From Phycicoccus sp. CSK15P-2 (GTDB lineage: Bacteria > Actinomycetota > Actinomycetes > Actinomycetales > Dermatophilaceae), in NCBI RefSeq assembly GCF_016888005.1, contig NZ_JAFDVE010000004.1:54220-118219 (forward strand): DNA of 64,000 bases. The letters run 5' to 3'. Each line of letters starts with the position of its first letter. The stretch's first letter is position 1. This document shows, one piece after another, positions 46,466-56,400 of this stretch. A model generated the notes under the pieces. That model was not told the origin of the DNA. It saw nothing but the letters and a program-made list of their open reading frames with translations, and made no database searches. Made by a program: the position numbers and the translations under genes.

Positions 46466-47137
46466 TCAGTGCTCCTCGGCCGTGTCCTCGGGGACGAGTC
46501 CCGCCTCGTGGGCGAGCACCGCCGCCTGGACTCGGTTGCTCACACCGAGCCGGCCCATCAACGAGCTGACGTAGGCCTTCACCGTGCCCTCGACGAGATG
46601 GAGCCGTCGCCCGATCTGGGCGTTGGACAGACCCGCGCCCACCAGTGCCAGCACGTCACGCTCCCGGGGCGTGAGCGCCTCGAGGCGCTCCCGTGACGCG
46701 ATCTGGCGGGACCAGCGGCTGCCGCGCACCTCTTGGATGACGCGGTGAGCCACGGTCGGCGAGAGGTACGACGCGCCCTCGTGTGCGGTGCGCACGGCAG
46801 CCATCAGCTCGTACGGGTCCCCGGACTTGAGGAGAAAACCACTCACGCCGCTCTCGAGGGCCCGCGCGACGTACTCGTCCTCCGAGAACGTCGTCAGCAT
46901 CACCACCGCCGTCTCGGGGAGGACGCGTCGCAGCTCCTCCGCAGCCGACAGCCCGTCGAGGACCGGCATCCGGATGTCGAGCAGCACGACGTCCGGCCGG
47001 TGCGCTCGGGCGACCGTCACCGCCTCCCGCCCGTCGGCCGCCTCGGCCACCACGTCGATGTCCGGGGCCGAGGCGAGGATGGCCTGTACACCGGCCCGGA
47101 TCATCGCCTCGTCATCGGCCAGCACGACGCGGATCAC
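46466..47137 (-). CDS. NarL/LuxR-family response regulator
   Basis: 223 residues. Receiver: LADDEAMIRAG, phospho-acceptor D in VVLLDIRMPVLDG, T in VVMLTTFSEDEYV, K in FLLKSGDP. LuxR helix-turn-helix: LTPREREVLALVGAGLSNAQ-type sequence reading LTPRERDVLALVGAGLSNAQ. GTG start lies seven bases after TATCGT (leaderless). Likely partner of the HisKA_3 kinase on the other side of the ABC genes. Confidence 0.9.
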   Translation of the reverse strand: MIRVVLADDEAMIRAGVQAILASAPDIDVVAEAADGREAVTVARAHRPDVVLLDIRMPVLDGLSAAEELRRVLPETAVVMLTTFSEDEYVARALESGVSGFLLKSGDPYELMAAVRTAHEGASYLSPTVAHRVIQEVRGSRWSRQIASRERLEALTPRERDVLALVGAGLSNAQIGRRLHLVEGTVKAYVSSLMGRLGVSNRVQAAVLAHEAGLVPEDTAEEH

Positions 47138-47144
47138 CTGGCCG

Positions 47145-47150
47145 ACGATA
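47145..47150 (-). promoter_or_regulatory. -10 box, near-leaderless response regulator
   Basis: TATCGT on the minus strand, seven bases from the GTG at 47137. Confidence 0.45.
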
Positions 47151-47211
47151 CCCAGGCCCCACCTGCCGGCGGGCGCGCGAGGGTGGCGGGCACCCGCACC
47201 AGCGACGACCC

Positions 47212-48195
47212 ATGACTCCCCGCACGGTGCCGCGCACCCCGTCTCCCCGTCTCCTGGTCGTCACCGGCACGTCATGTCCGGTCCCGTTCCGCGTCATCGG
47301 GCTGCCGTGGGATGAGGGGGTGGCTTCCGCTGGACGTGCCCCGGCCGGGCGACGTGACGACATCGAGGGCCTCCGTGCGCTCGCGGTGCTGCTCGTCGTC
47401 ACCTACCACGTGTGGCTGGGGCGGGTCTCCGGCGGTGTGGACGTGTTCCTCTTCCTCTCCGCGTTCTTCCTCACCGGCGGCCTGGTCCGCCGGCTGGAGC
47501 GAGAGGAACGCGTGGACCTGCGTCGGTACTGGCTCCGGATCTTCCAGCGGCTGCTGCCGGCGGCGGCCGTGGTCGTGGCCGCCACCGTGGTCGCCGTGTG
47601 GCTCCTGCTGCCGGCGACCCGGTGGCGCGCGGTGCTCGTCGACGCGGCCGGGTCCACGGCGTACGTCGAGAACTGGGTGCTCGCCCAGCGCGCGGTCGAC
47701 TACTACGCGGCCGACAAGGGCGCGGCGAGCCCGCTCCAGCACATGTGGTCGCTGTCGGTCCAGGGGCAGGTGTTCCTCCTCTGGCCGGTCCTGCTCGTCC
47801 TTCTCGCGGTCCTCGCCCGGCGGACCCGGGTCCCCGTCCGGGCCGCGGTGGGTGCCGGGCTCGGAGCCGTCGCCGCCGCGTCGTTCTGGTACGCGGTGGC
47901 GACCGTCGGGACCCGCCAGTCGTTCGCCTACTTCGACACCGGGGCCCGGCTGTGGGAGTTCGCCCTCGGTGGTCTGCTCGCACTCGTCGTCACGCGGGTC
48001 CGGGTGTCCGCGGTCGTGGCGGTGCCGCTGGGGTGGGCCGGCGTCGCCGGGCTGCTGTCCTGCGGCCTCCTGCTCGACGTGACGCGCTCCTTCCCGGGTC
48101 TGCCCGCCCTGTGGCCGCTGGCCGCGGCGGCCGCCGTCGTGCTCACCGGCACGGCCCCGTCGCGCTGGGGGGTGGGGCGCGTCCTGTCCGCCGCG
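47212..48195 (+). pseudogene. Acyltransferase family 3 (OafA/YrhL-like), 3' truncated
   Basis: About 325 residues of a membrane acyltransferase: the signature DDIEGLRALAVLLVVTYHVW with the catalytic histidine, FFLTGGLVRRLEREERVDLRRYWLRIFQRLLPA, and SPLQHMWSLSVQGQVFLLWP. Full-length proteins have 10 or 11 helices and often an SGNH domain; this one stops matching after GVGRVLSAA near 48190, where a different gene's tail begins. The frame continues open in meaningless sequence. Start codon uncertain (GTG 47320 is an alternative). Confidence 0.75.
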
Positions 48196-48580
48196 CGCTC
48201 GATGCCGTCGGGGTGCCCGACCCACGCCTCTTCGTCCGCGGCGACGAGGTGGAGGTGCACCGGCGCGTCTCGTGCGCAGCGGGCTCGGGTACGGGACATG
48301 CCTCGACGCCGGCTACCTCCATCCCTCCGGCATGGCGGACGTGCGGCGGGTCCTCGGAGGCCGCGTGCCGGTCTACGTCCCCGCCGACCCCGAGCGCGCC
48401 GCCATCACGTACCGCAACCTCGGGTACCTGACGAGCCGCCCCGGACTGCGCTGGCGGCGGCTGCCGGACGAGGCCCGCTACGCCTGGTTCCACCTGGTCG
48501 AGGCCCGCGACTACGAGGGATGGCGGGCGTGGCGCCGGCTCAGCCGCGCTGGCCGGCGCGAGCGGTTCGTCGCGAGCTGA
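48196..48580 (+). pseudogene. Family 2 glycosyltransferase C-terminal remnant, frameshifted
   Basis: After the junction the frame reads ALDAVGVPDPRLFVRGDEVEVHRRV, the region following the GT2 catalytic site in rhamnosyl- and galactofuranosyl-transferases. Near 48270 the frame shifts and continues VRSGLGYGTCLDAGYLHPSG, ITYRNLGYLTSRPGLR, ending at TGA 48580. The N-terminal catalytic part is missing. Assignment to GlfT/WbbL-like enzymes is by remembered pattern. Confidence 0.55.
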
Positions 48581-48821
48581 GCGGCGCCGGACGGGGTTCG
48601 GAGGCTGGTGGGACGGGCTGCGCGTCGAAAGGTCGTCGCCGTCCGGATGGTCCCGTCGGCCCCGTCCCAGCCCGCGCCGGCGCGCGTTCGGGTTCGGTGC
48701 CCCCGCCGGCGCTCTCACTCCGTTCGAGCGCCTGTTACCTCTGCCGAGGCCCCGCCCCCGGCAGGACCCGCAGTACGAGCCGGTTCGTTCCTCACCGCCC
48801 GGTATTGCTCCCGTCATCCGC

Positions 48822-48871
48822 CCGGGGGCACTCACTCGCGCTCGCGAGCTCGCGCGAGTGAGTGCCCCCGG
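48822..48871 (-). repeat. 19-bp inverted repeat at the 3' end of tRNA-Arg
   Basis: CCGGGGGCACTCACTCGCG (48822-48840) and its exact complement (48853-48871) around a 12-base self-complementary centre. The right arm includes the last nine bases of the tRNA gene. It could serve as the tRNA terminator or be the trace of an integration event. Confidence 0.65.
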
Positions 48872-48934
48872 CAGGATTCGAACCTGCGACACCTTCTTTA
48901 GGAGAGAAGTGCTCTTCCCCTGAGCTACGAGGGC
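48863..48934 (-). tRNA. tRNA-Arg (anticodon CCT)
   Basis: Read on the minus strand: acceptor GCCCTCG pairs with CGGGGGC (including one T-G pair); D arm AGCTCAGGGGAAGAGC; anticodon arm CTTCT-CTCCTAA-AGAAG with CCT at positions 34-36; T arm GCAGGTTCGAATCCTGC; discriminator A. CCA is not encoded. It reads the rare AGG codon. About 280 bases between 48581 and the tRNA hold only degenerate sequence and the inverted repeat. Confidence 0.92.
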
Positions 48935-49008
48935 GGGAAAGACCGCGGACCAGCCTACGGGACGACGACCTCCGCGCCCGACCGCCGGGAAGCGCCCTGC
49001 CCGGCCGG

Positions 49009-49014
49009 TAGGTT
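49009..49014 (+). promoter_or_regulatory. -10 box, leaderless gene at 49021
   Basis: TAGGTT with a six-base gap to the ATG at 49021. Confidence 0.5.
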
Positions 49015-49020
49015 GGCGGG

Positions 49021-49737
49021 ATGCGCCTGCCCTCCGTACCCGGTCCACGCGACGTGGTCGACGCCGTGTCGCGCACCGGCGACGTCGTCGACTCCCTGCT
49101 CGACGCCGTTCCGCGCATGGTCGGGCTGCTCGGGGAGGCCGAACAGCTCGTCAAGGACGCCCGCTCCCTGGTGCGCCGCATCGAGCGCACCCGCGCCGAG
49201 GCCGACGCCGTCATCGAGCACACCGACGTCACGGTCGCGGCCGCCGAGGATCTGCTCCTGCGCGTCACGGCCACCGTCGAGGCCGCCGACGGCGTGCTCG
49301 CCCGGACCGCCGTGGCGGTCGACGCCGGCGACGCCGTGCTCGCCCGCACCGCCGCCACCGTCGGCGAGGCCGAGGTCGTGCTGCGCCGCACCGCCGCCAC
49401 GGTCGACACGGCGGCCCCGGTGCTCACCCGGGTCAGCGAGCTCACCGACGGCCTCGCCCCGTCGCTCGCCGCGCTCCAGCCGACCATCGAGCGGCTCGCC
49501 GAGACCACCGAGCCGCACGAGGTCGACGCGCTCGTGTCCCTCGTCGACACCCTGCCGACCCTCGCCGAGCGCCTGCAGAACGACGTGCTGCCGGTGCTCA
49601 CCACGCTCGACTCCGTCGCGCCCGACATCCACGACCTGCTCGACGTCAGCCGCGAGCTCAACCTCATGATCGCCAAGCTCCCCGGCATGGGCATCATCAA
49701 GCGACGCGTCGACGAGCAGCAGGCCGAGGAGGGCTGA
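49021..49737 (+). CDS. Heptad-rich coiled-coil protein of unknown function
   Basis: 238 residues, nearly all alpha-helical. An internal repeat recurs every 14-20 residues: ADGVLARTAVAVDAG, GDAVLARTAATVGEA, AEVVLRRTAATVDTA. The C-terminus has LNLMIAKLPGMGIIKRR, an amphipathic, basic segment that could touch membrane. No signal peptide. The build resembles actinobacterial proteins annotated only as hypothetical; a scaffold or membrane-tethered coiled coil is a guess. Confidence 0.7.
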   Translation: MRLPSVPGPRDVVDAVSRTGDVVDSLLDAVPRMVGLLGEAEQLVKDARSLVRRIERTRAEADAVIEHTDVTVAAAEDLLLRVTATVEAADGVLARTAVAVDAGDAVLARTAATVGEAEVVLRRTAATVDTAAPVLTRVSELTDGLAPSLAALQPTIERLAETTEPHEVDALVSLVDTLPTLAERLQNDVLPVLTTLDSVAPDIHDLLDVSRELNLMIAKLPGMGIIKRRVDEQQAEEG

Positions 49738-49814
49738 GCGGCCCGGTCACGACCCCCGCTGCCACGGGTGGGACGCCGGCCCGGCCGGTCCGACGCCGTC
49801 GGCATACTGCTCAC

Positions 49815-51104
49815 GTGACGACCGGACCCGCCCCGCACCCGGCGGCGGCCGAGCGCGAGCGCACCCAGGGGCGTGTCGTCGGGAGCCTCGTGGCCTCCCA
49901 GGTGCTCGGGGGAGTGGGCGTCGGCGCCGGGGCCACCGTCGGCGCGCTTCTCGCCGAGCAGGTCTCCGGGTCGGCCCGCTACGCCGGCCTCGGTGGGACG
50001 TTCCAGGTCCTCGGTGCGGCGCTCGTCGCGGTGCCGATGGCCCGGCTCATGGCGGCGCGCGGACGTCGCCCGGGGCTCGCCCTCGGCTACGGTCTCGCCG
50101 CCGTCGGGGCCGTCGGTCTCGTCACCGCCGGTGCCATCGGCAGCTTCACGCTCCTGCTCGTGTCGAGCGTGCTCTTCGGCGGCGCGGTCGCGTCCAACAG
50201 CCAGAGCCGGTTCGCGGCCGTCGACCTCGCCACCCCCGAGCGTCGTGGGCGCCAGCTGAGCCTCGTGGTGTGGGCCACGACCATCGGCAGCGTCCTCGGC
50301 CCGAACCTCGTCGGGCCCAGCGCGCCCGTCGCGCGGGCCCTCGGGCTCCCGGCGCTCGTCGGGCCGTTCCTGTTCTCGCTCGCCGGTCTCGTGCTGGCCG
50401 TCGGCGTCGTCCTCCTCACCCTCCGTCCGGACCCGCTCCTCGAGGCGCGGCGCCGCCGCCTCGACGACGGCGAGGAGGACGAGGCCACCCACGGCTCGGT
50501 GCTTCGTGGCCTGCGCGTCGTCGCGCAGCGCCCGGTGGCCCGGCTCGGCCTGCTCGCCCTCGCCCTCGGCCACGCCGTGATGGTGAGCGTCATGGTCATG
50601 ACCCCGCTCCACATGGCGCACGGGCACGCCGAGCTGCGGGTCATCGGCTTCGTCATCAGCATCCACATCCTCGGGATGTTCGCGTTCGCCCCGCTCACCG
50701 GGATGGCCACGGACCGCTTCGGAGGTCGCGCGGTGAGCCTCACCGGCGCCGGCATCCTCGCGGCGGCGACCCTCCTCGCCGCCGCGTCGCCCACGGGCAG
50801 CTCGACGACACTGCTCGTCGGGCTGTTCCTTCTCGGCCTCGGCTGGTCGTGCACGCTCGTCGCCGGGTCGGCGCTGCTCACCTCGGCGGTGCCGGCGGCC
50901 GAGCGTCCGGGAGCGCAGGGCGCCGCCGACGTCCTCATGGGTCTCGCCGCCGGTGGTGGGGGTGCGGTCGCCGGTGTCGTCGTCGAGCGGGCCGGCTTCG
51001 CCGCCCTCTCGTACACCTCGCTGGCCTTCGCCGTCGCCATCGGCCTCGCCGCCCTCGTGACACGGGTCCCGGCGGAGGACCCGGCGACCGTCGGCCGACG
51101 GTGA
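49815..51104 (+). CDS. MFS transporter
   Basis: 429 residues, about 12 helices. ARLMAARGRRPGLALGYGL replaces motif A in the first half and GMATDRFGGRAVSLTGAG is the second-half copy. SNSQSRFAAVDLATPERRGRQLSLV is a conserved loop of the UMF1/YfkF-like group. GTG start at 49815. Substrate unknown; converges on the aldo/keto reductase gene. Confidence 0.83.
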   Translation: MTTGPAPHPAAAERERTQGRVVGSLVASQVLGGVGVGAGATVGALLAEQVSGSARYAGLGGTFQVLGAALVAVPMARLMAARGRRPGLALGYGLAAVGAVGLVTAGAIGSFTLLLVSSVLFGGAVASNSQSRFAAVDLATPERRGRQLSLVVWATTIGSVLGPNLVGPSAPVARALGLPALVGPFLFSLAGLVLAVGVVLLTLRPDPLLEARRRRLDDGEEDEATHGSVLRGLRVVAQRPVARLGLLALALGHAVMVSVMVMTPLHMAHGHAELRVIGFVISIHILGMFAFAPLTGMATDRFGGRAVSLTGAGILAAATLLAAASPTGSSTTLLVGLFLLGLGWSCTLVAGSALLTSAVPAAERPGAQGAADVLMGLAAGGGGAVAGVVVERAGFAALSYTSLAFAVAIGLAALVTRVPAEDPATVGRR

Positions 51105-51126
51105 GATCGGCCGCGCGTCGAGCCGG

Positions 51127-52212
51127 TCAGTACCGTTCTGCGCTGTGGGCGAGCATCGGGGCCACGGGGGTGGCGACGCCGTCCACGGTGGCTCCGCCGT
51201 TGCGCGCGACGGCGGCCAGACCGGCGTTGTTGGCGGCGGGGAAGTTGAGTGTCGGTGTCGACACCGCGTCGAGGCGCGCGACGAGCTCGTCGGGCAGCTC
51301 GACGTCGAGAGCATCGAGGTTGGTGGTGAGCTGGTCGAGGCTGCGTGCCCCGACGAGCGTGGAGCTGACGGCTCCGCGCCCCTGCACCCATGCCAGTGCC
51401 ACGGCGGCAGGCGACACCCCGAGCTGTGCGGCGACGTCGTTGACGGCGTCGATGACCGGGTAGTGCTCGTCCCGCGGCCCGCCGAGGACCTTGCCACGCG
51501 CGGTGTCGACCCCCGAGACGTCGATCCCGCTGCCGTACTTGCCGGACAGGAACCCACTGCGTAGTGGGCCCCACGCCATGACGCCCATGCCCAGCGCCTC
51601 GGCCATCGGGACCAGCTCCCCCTCGGAGGTGCGTTCGAGCAGCGAGTACTCCACCTGCACGGCGACGATGGGCGCCCAGCCACGGAAGGCGCTGATGGTG
51701 GAGGCATGCGCGGTGGCCCAGGCGGGGACGTCGGAGTACCCGACGTAGCGGACCTTGCCGGCAGTCACGAGGTCGTCGAGGGCGCGCAGCGTCTCCTCGG
51801 CCGGTGTCGTGGGGTCGAAGTTGTGCAGCCAGTAGATGTCGAGGTAGTCGGTGCGCAGCCGACGCAGGGAGTCCTCGAGCTGGGAGATGACCGCCTTCCG
51901 GCTCGGCCCGCCGCCGTTGGGGTCCCCGAGGTGCAGGTTCCAGAAGAACTTGCTCCCCAGCACGAGCCGGTCACGCAGGCCCGGGCGGCCCGAGAGGTGG
52001 TCGCCGATGATCGCCTCGGAGTGGCCGTTCGTGTAGATGTTGGCGGTGTCGATCGAGTTGCCACCGCGGTCGAGGTAGGCCGCGAGGAGCTCGTGCGACT
52101 CCTCCGGGCCGGCACCCCAGCCGTGGTCGGGACCGAAGGTCATGGTTCCCAGCGTCAACGGGCTGACGCGCAGGCCGGAACGGCCCAGGGTGACGTAGGA
52201 CGTGAGAGACAA
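51127..52212 (-). CDS. Aldo/keto reductase
   Basis: 361 residues from TTG 52212, which is preferred because GAGGAG lies six bases ahead; an ATG at 52251 is an in-frame alternative. The AKR tetrad is visible: D and Y in SIDTANIY, K in LGSKFFW, H in WLHNFD. The NADPH-binding end GARSLDQLTTNLDALDVELP is present. It most resembles YajO/Tas-type reductases. Divergent from an AraC-type regulator that probably controls it. Confidence 0.88.
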   Translation of the reverse strand: MSLTSYVTLGRSGLRVSPLTLGTMTFGPDHGWGAGPEESHELLAAYLDRGGNSIDTANIYTNGHSEAIIGDHLSGRPGLRDRLVLGSKFFWNLHLGDPNGGGPSRKAVISQLEDSLRRLRTDYLDIYWLHNFDPTTPAEETLRALDDLVTAGKVRYVGYSDVPAWATAHASTISAFRGWAPIVAVQVEYSLLERTSEGELVPMAEALGMGVMAWGPLRSGFLSGKYGSGIDVSGVDTARGKVLGGPRDEHYPVIDAVNDVAAQLGVSPAAVALAWVQGRGAVSSTLVGARSLDQLTTNLDALDVELPDELVARLDAVSTPTLNFPAANNAGLAAVARNGGATVDGVATPVAPMLAHSAERY

Positions 52213-52284
52213 CGCGAGCTCCTCGCAGTTCGACGACGGGTGTCCGTCCATGGGACCGCGAGGGGTGACGACCGGTCGAGGGCC

Positions 52285-52317
52285 ATCCGCTCATCGTGTT
52301 GCCCGATCCGCTCATCG
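52285..52317. promoter_or_regulatory. AraC-type direct repeats
   Basis: ATCCGCTCATCG occurs at 52285-52296 and 52306-52317, 21 bases apart, that is two helical turns on the same face of the DNA, in the region between the divergent reductase and AraC genes. Confidence 0.6.
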
Positions 52318-52366
52318 CGTGACCTCGGCGACCAGGGTGCGCCCGGTCATGTGGTTCATTTGACCC

Positions 52367-53326
52367 GTGAGCGCAGTCGTGCGGGCATCGTCGGAGAGTC
52401 CCGGGCCGGCCGGCGCCACCCTGCGCGAGATCGGCGAGCGCATCGCCGCTCTGACGGCGGGGCATCGGCAGACCCGCTGGGTCGACGGGATGGGTGTGTT
52501 CTCCTCGTCGACACCCACGAGACCCTTGGGGACGATCAGCCATCCGGCGGTCTCGCTCGTCGCGCAGGGGGCCAAACGCTCGATCCTGGCGGACCGGACC
52601 TTCGAGTACCGCGCGGGGGACTACCTGGTGGTCGCGCTCGACCTGCCCCTGACCTCGCAGGTCGTCTCCGCGAGCCCCGAGGAACCGTTCCAGGCCTTCA
52701 GCATGCCGTTGGACGCCGCGGTGATCGCCCAGCTCCTCATCGAGACTCGGCACAGTCCGGTCCCCGACGGGATGCCTCTGGCGGTGAGCCCGGCCGCGCC
52801 GGAGGTGCTCGACCCCGTGCTCCGGCTGCTCCGGCTGCTCGACTCGCCGGCGGACCGCCACGTGCTCGAGGACTCCGTCCGGCGTGAGATCCACTGGCGG
52901 CTGCTCACCGGACCCCAAGGAGGACTGGTCCGCCAGATCGGCATGGCCGACGGGCGGATCGCGTTGGTCGCCCGGGCCATCGGCTGGATCAAGGCGCACT
53001 TCGACCTGCCGATGCGTGTCCAGGACCTCGCGGACGAGGTCCACGTCAGCGTCGCGACCTTGAACAGACATTTCAGGGCCGCGACCACCCTGAGCCCCCT
53101 GCAGTACCAGAAGCGGCTACGGCTGCAGCACGCCCGGGCCAGGCTGCTCTCGGGTGCGGGCAGCGCGGCGTCGGTGGCGCGTGAGGTCGGGTATGACAGC
53201 GCGTCACAGTTCAGCCGCGAGTACGGGCGTCTGTTCGGCGAGCCACCCGGGCGGGACGTGGACCGCCTGCGCTCCTCGCCGGTGTCCGTCGACGACGCGA
53301 TGCCCGCTCCGCGACCCGCCCGGTGA
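52367..53326 (+). CDS. AraC-family regulator with AraC_N domain
   Basis: 319 residues. The N-terminal AraC_N domain (about 50-200) has ISHPAVSLVAQGAKRSIL and YRAGDYLVVALDLPLTSQV. Two helix-turn-helix motifs follow: MRVQDLADEVHVSVATLNRHF and ASVAREVGYDSASQFSREYGR. GTG start at 52367 with no ribosome site. Regulators of this type usually stand beside the oxidoreductase they control, as here. Confidence 0.9.
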   Translation: MSAVVRASSESPGPAGATLREIGERIAALTAGHRQTRWVDGMGVFSSSTPTRPLGTISHPAVSLVAQGAKRSILADRTFEYRAGDYLVVALDLPLTSQVVSASPEEPFQAFSMPLDAAVIAQLLIETRHSPVPDGMPLAVSPAAPEVLDPVLRLLRLLDSPADRHVLEDSVRREIHWRLLTGPQGGLVRQIGMADGRIALVARAIGWIKAHFDLPMRVQDLADEVHVSVATLNRHFRAATTLSPLQYQKRLRLQHARARLLSGAGSAASVAREVGYDSASQFSREYGRLFGEPPGRDVDRLRSSPVSVDDAMPAPRPAR

Positions 53327-53440
53327 CCGGAGCACCGGGGGCGCCGCGCCGTGGATGTCGACCGTGTGGCGGACGGCCGGCCCGATCCTCGCCGCGGGCG
53401 ACCCACCGCCGACCTCCCCGGCCGGAGGGCCTCCCGTTGT

Positions 53441-53446
53441 TAGCCT
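53441..53446 (+). promoter_or_regulatory. -10 box, leaderless helicase gene
   Basis: TAGCCT six bases ahead of the GTG at 53453; this spacing supports that start. Confidence 0.5.
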
Positions 53447-53452
53447 GCGACG

Positions 53453-56400
53453 GTGAGAGCGAGCGGGTCCGCGCGCGAGGCACCGCCGCGCGGCGGAGGC
53501 TCGCAGGGTGACGCGGTGCCCGAGGACCAGGGACGGGGAGGCCACCTGAGCATCGCTCCCGACCCCGCGGAGGTCCGTGCCGAGCGCGTCGCCGAGGCGA
53601 AGGCGCGGTGGACCGACCATCTCGTCGAGCTCGGCGGGCCCAACACGCTGCTCTGGTACCGCGACCTCCCCGCCGGCACCCTCGACCTCTCCTCGAGCCA
53701 TCTCGGGACGCGCAACAGCCTGCTCGGCGGCGCCACCGTGCGGCTCACCGAGCTCGTCCGTGAGCCGGCCGCCCTCGACGACGCCCGACGCCGCGCCGAC
53801 CGCGTGCACGCCGCCGCCACCGAGCTCGAGGCCGGCCACGGCATCCGCACCACCTTCCTCGGCATCGGCACGGCGTCCTGGACCGTCGTCCTGGCCAACG
53901 GCACCGTCGTCCCGCGCGAGCCCGCGGCACCGGTGCTCCTGCGGGCCTGCCGCCTGCGTCCGGCCGACGCCCGGCACCGGGACTGGGTCCTGGAGCCCGG
54001 CACCGACCTCGAGGTCAACCCGGCGCTCGTCCAGTACCTGACCACCGAGCACGGGATCGGCCTCGACACCGCGAGGCTCGAGGCGCTCGCGACGGCCACC
54101 GGCGGGGTCGACCCGTACCCGGTCTTCGCCGCACTCGCCCAGGCCTGCTCCGCCGTCCCCGACTTCGCCGTCACCCCGCGGGTCGTCCTCTCGACCTTCC
54201 CGTACTACAAGGCACCGCTCGTGGCCGACCTCGGCACCGCGACCGACCTCGCGGGAGACGACGTCGTCGCCGCCCTCGCCGGGTACGGCGACGCCCTGCC
54301 CGCGGTCACCGTCGGTCCGGACACCGCCGGCCTGACCGACGAGCCCGGCCGCGGATGCGTCCTCGAGGCCGACCCGGCCCAGCGGGACGCCGTCGAGGCG
54401 GTCCGCGCCGGGTCGCACCTGTCCCTCGTCACACCGCCCGGGACGGGCGCGACCCAGACCGTCGCGAACCTCGTCTCGGCGCTCGCCGCGGACGGCAAGC
54501 GGGTGCTGCTCGTGTCGCCGACCCGTGCCTCCCTCCGAGGGGTCACCGACCGGCTCGACGAGGTCGGGCTCGCCGACCTCGTCCTCGACCTCCCGGACGG
54601 CGGCCACGGGCGGAGCGCCGTCGTCGACGCGCTCCTGGGCTCCCTCGACCGCGTCCTGGCCGACCCGTCGGGCGGGCCTGACACCGGACGCGGCTCGTCC
54701 GGCCTCGGCCGTGACACGGCCGAGGCGGCCCGTGTGCTGGACACCCACGTCGCCGCCCTGCACGGCCGCCGGGACCCCTGGGACACGACGCTGTACGAGG
54801 TGCAGGAAGAGGTCTCGCGGCACGCCCGGCTCGACGTCCCACCCCGTTCGCGGGTCCGGGTGAGCGGCGCGGTCCTGGCCCGCCTCGACCGCGCCACGCT
54901 GGACGAGGCCGTCGAGGCTCTCACCTCCCTCGCCGAGCACTCGGCGTGGGACGGCGACGGTGTCGACGACCCCTGGTTCGCCGCGACACTGCGCACCACG
55001 GAGGAGGCGGAGGAGGCCGCCGCCCGGGTCGAGCGGCTGTCCCGTGGTGGGGTCGAGGACGCTCGTTCGACGTTCGCCGACGTCTTCCGCGGGATCCATC
55101 TCCCCGAGCACCCCACGGTGCTCGACTGGCACCGCGTGCTCTCCACCGTCGGGCAGGTCCGCGACACGCTCGAGACCTTCCGCCCCGAGATCTTCGACAT
55201 CCCGCTCGGTGACCTCGTCGCCGCCACGGCGTCGGCGTCGGTCCGGCGCGAGCTCGGCAGTGACCTGGGCATGGCGGAACGGTGGCGCATCCGCCGCCAG
55301 GCGCGCTCCCTCCTACGTCCGGGCCGCCCACCCGCCGATCTCCACGCCGCGCTCGTCGAGGCCCAGGAGCAACGGCACGCCTGGCGCGAGCTGGCCGGCT
55401 CGGGGGGCCGACCGGAGATCCCCGTCGAGCTCGACCGCGCGCAGGCGGCGCACGACCAGCTCCTCGACGACCTCACCTGGCTCGACGCCCGCCTGCCGGT
55501 GGGCGAGGACGAGCGGCGGCTCGTCGACGTCGACCTGCGCACCGTCGGCCAGTGGGTCGACGAGCTCGCCGCGGCCCGGACACGTCTGACCGCCGCGCCC
55601 CGGGTGCGGGTGGCGCTCGACCGCGTCGAGCTGCTCGGGCTGGGGGAGCTCGTCGCCGACCTCCGGGCCCGGCGGGTACCGGCCGACCGCGTGGCCACCG
55701 AGCTCCGCTGGGTGTGGTGGTGCTCGGTCGCCGACGAGATCTCCTCGCACGACCCCCGGGTCCTCGAGCACGACGGCGCCGCGCTCACCGAGGCGGTCCT
55801 CGCCCTGCGCGAGGCCGACGACGAGGCACGGGCGTCGCGGGCGCCGGCGGTGCGTGCGGCGGTGGCCGCGAGGGTGCAGGACGTGCGGCGCACCGCTCCC
55901 GCCCAGGAGACCGAGCTGCGCGCCCAGGGCGGTCGGGCCACCCGTCCCGACCCGCTCCCCGACCTCCTGCGCCGGATGCCCGACCTCCTCACGGCACTGC
56001 GCCCCTGCTGGGCGATGAGCCCGTTGTCCGTGCCGTCCGTCGTTCCCCCGGGCGCCTGGTTCGACGTCGTCGTCCTGGAGGAGGCGTCGCTCATCGCGCC
56101 CGCCGAGGCGGTGGCGGCGCTCACCCGTGCCTCCCAGGTCGTCGTCGTCGGCGACCCGCTCCAGCTGCCCCCCGCGCCGTTCGTCGTGTCCGCCGGCGCG
56201 GATGCCCCGGAGGACTCCGGCGAGGGGTCGGTGCTGGACGCCCTGGGTGGTGCGCTCCCGGCCCGCCGGCTGACCTGGCACTACCGGGCGCTCGACGAAC
56301 GGCTCGTCGCCTTCGCGGACGCCGAGCTCTACGACGGTGCCCTCGTCACCTTCCCCGGTACGGAGTCGGGGCCGGTCGTCCGGCACGTCGCGGTCGACGG

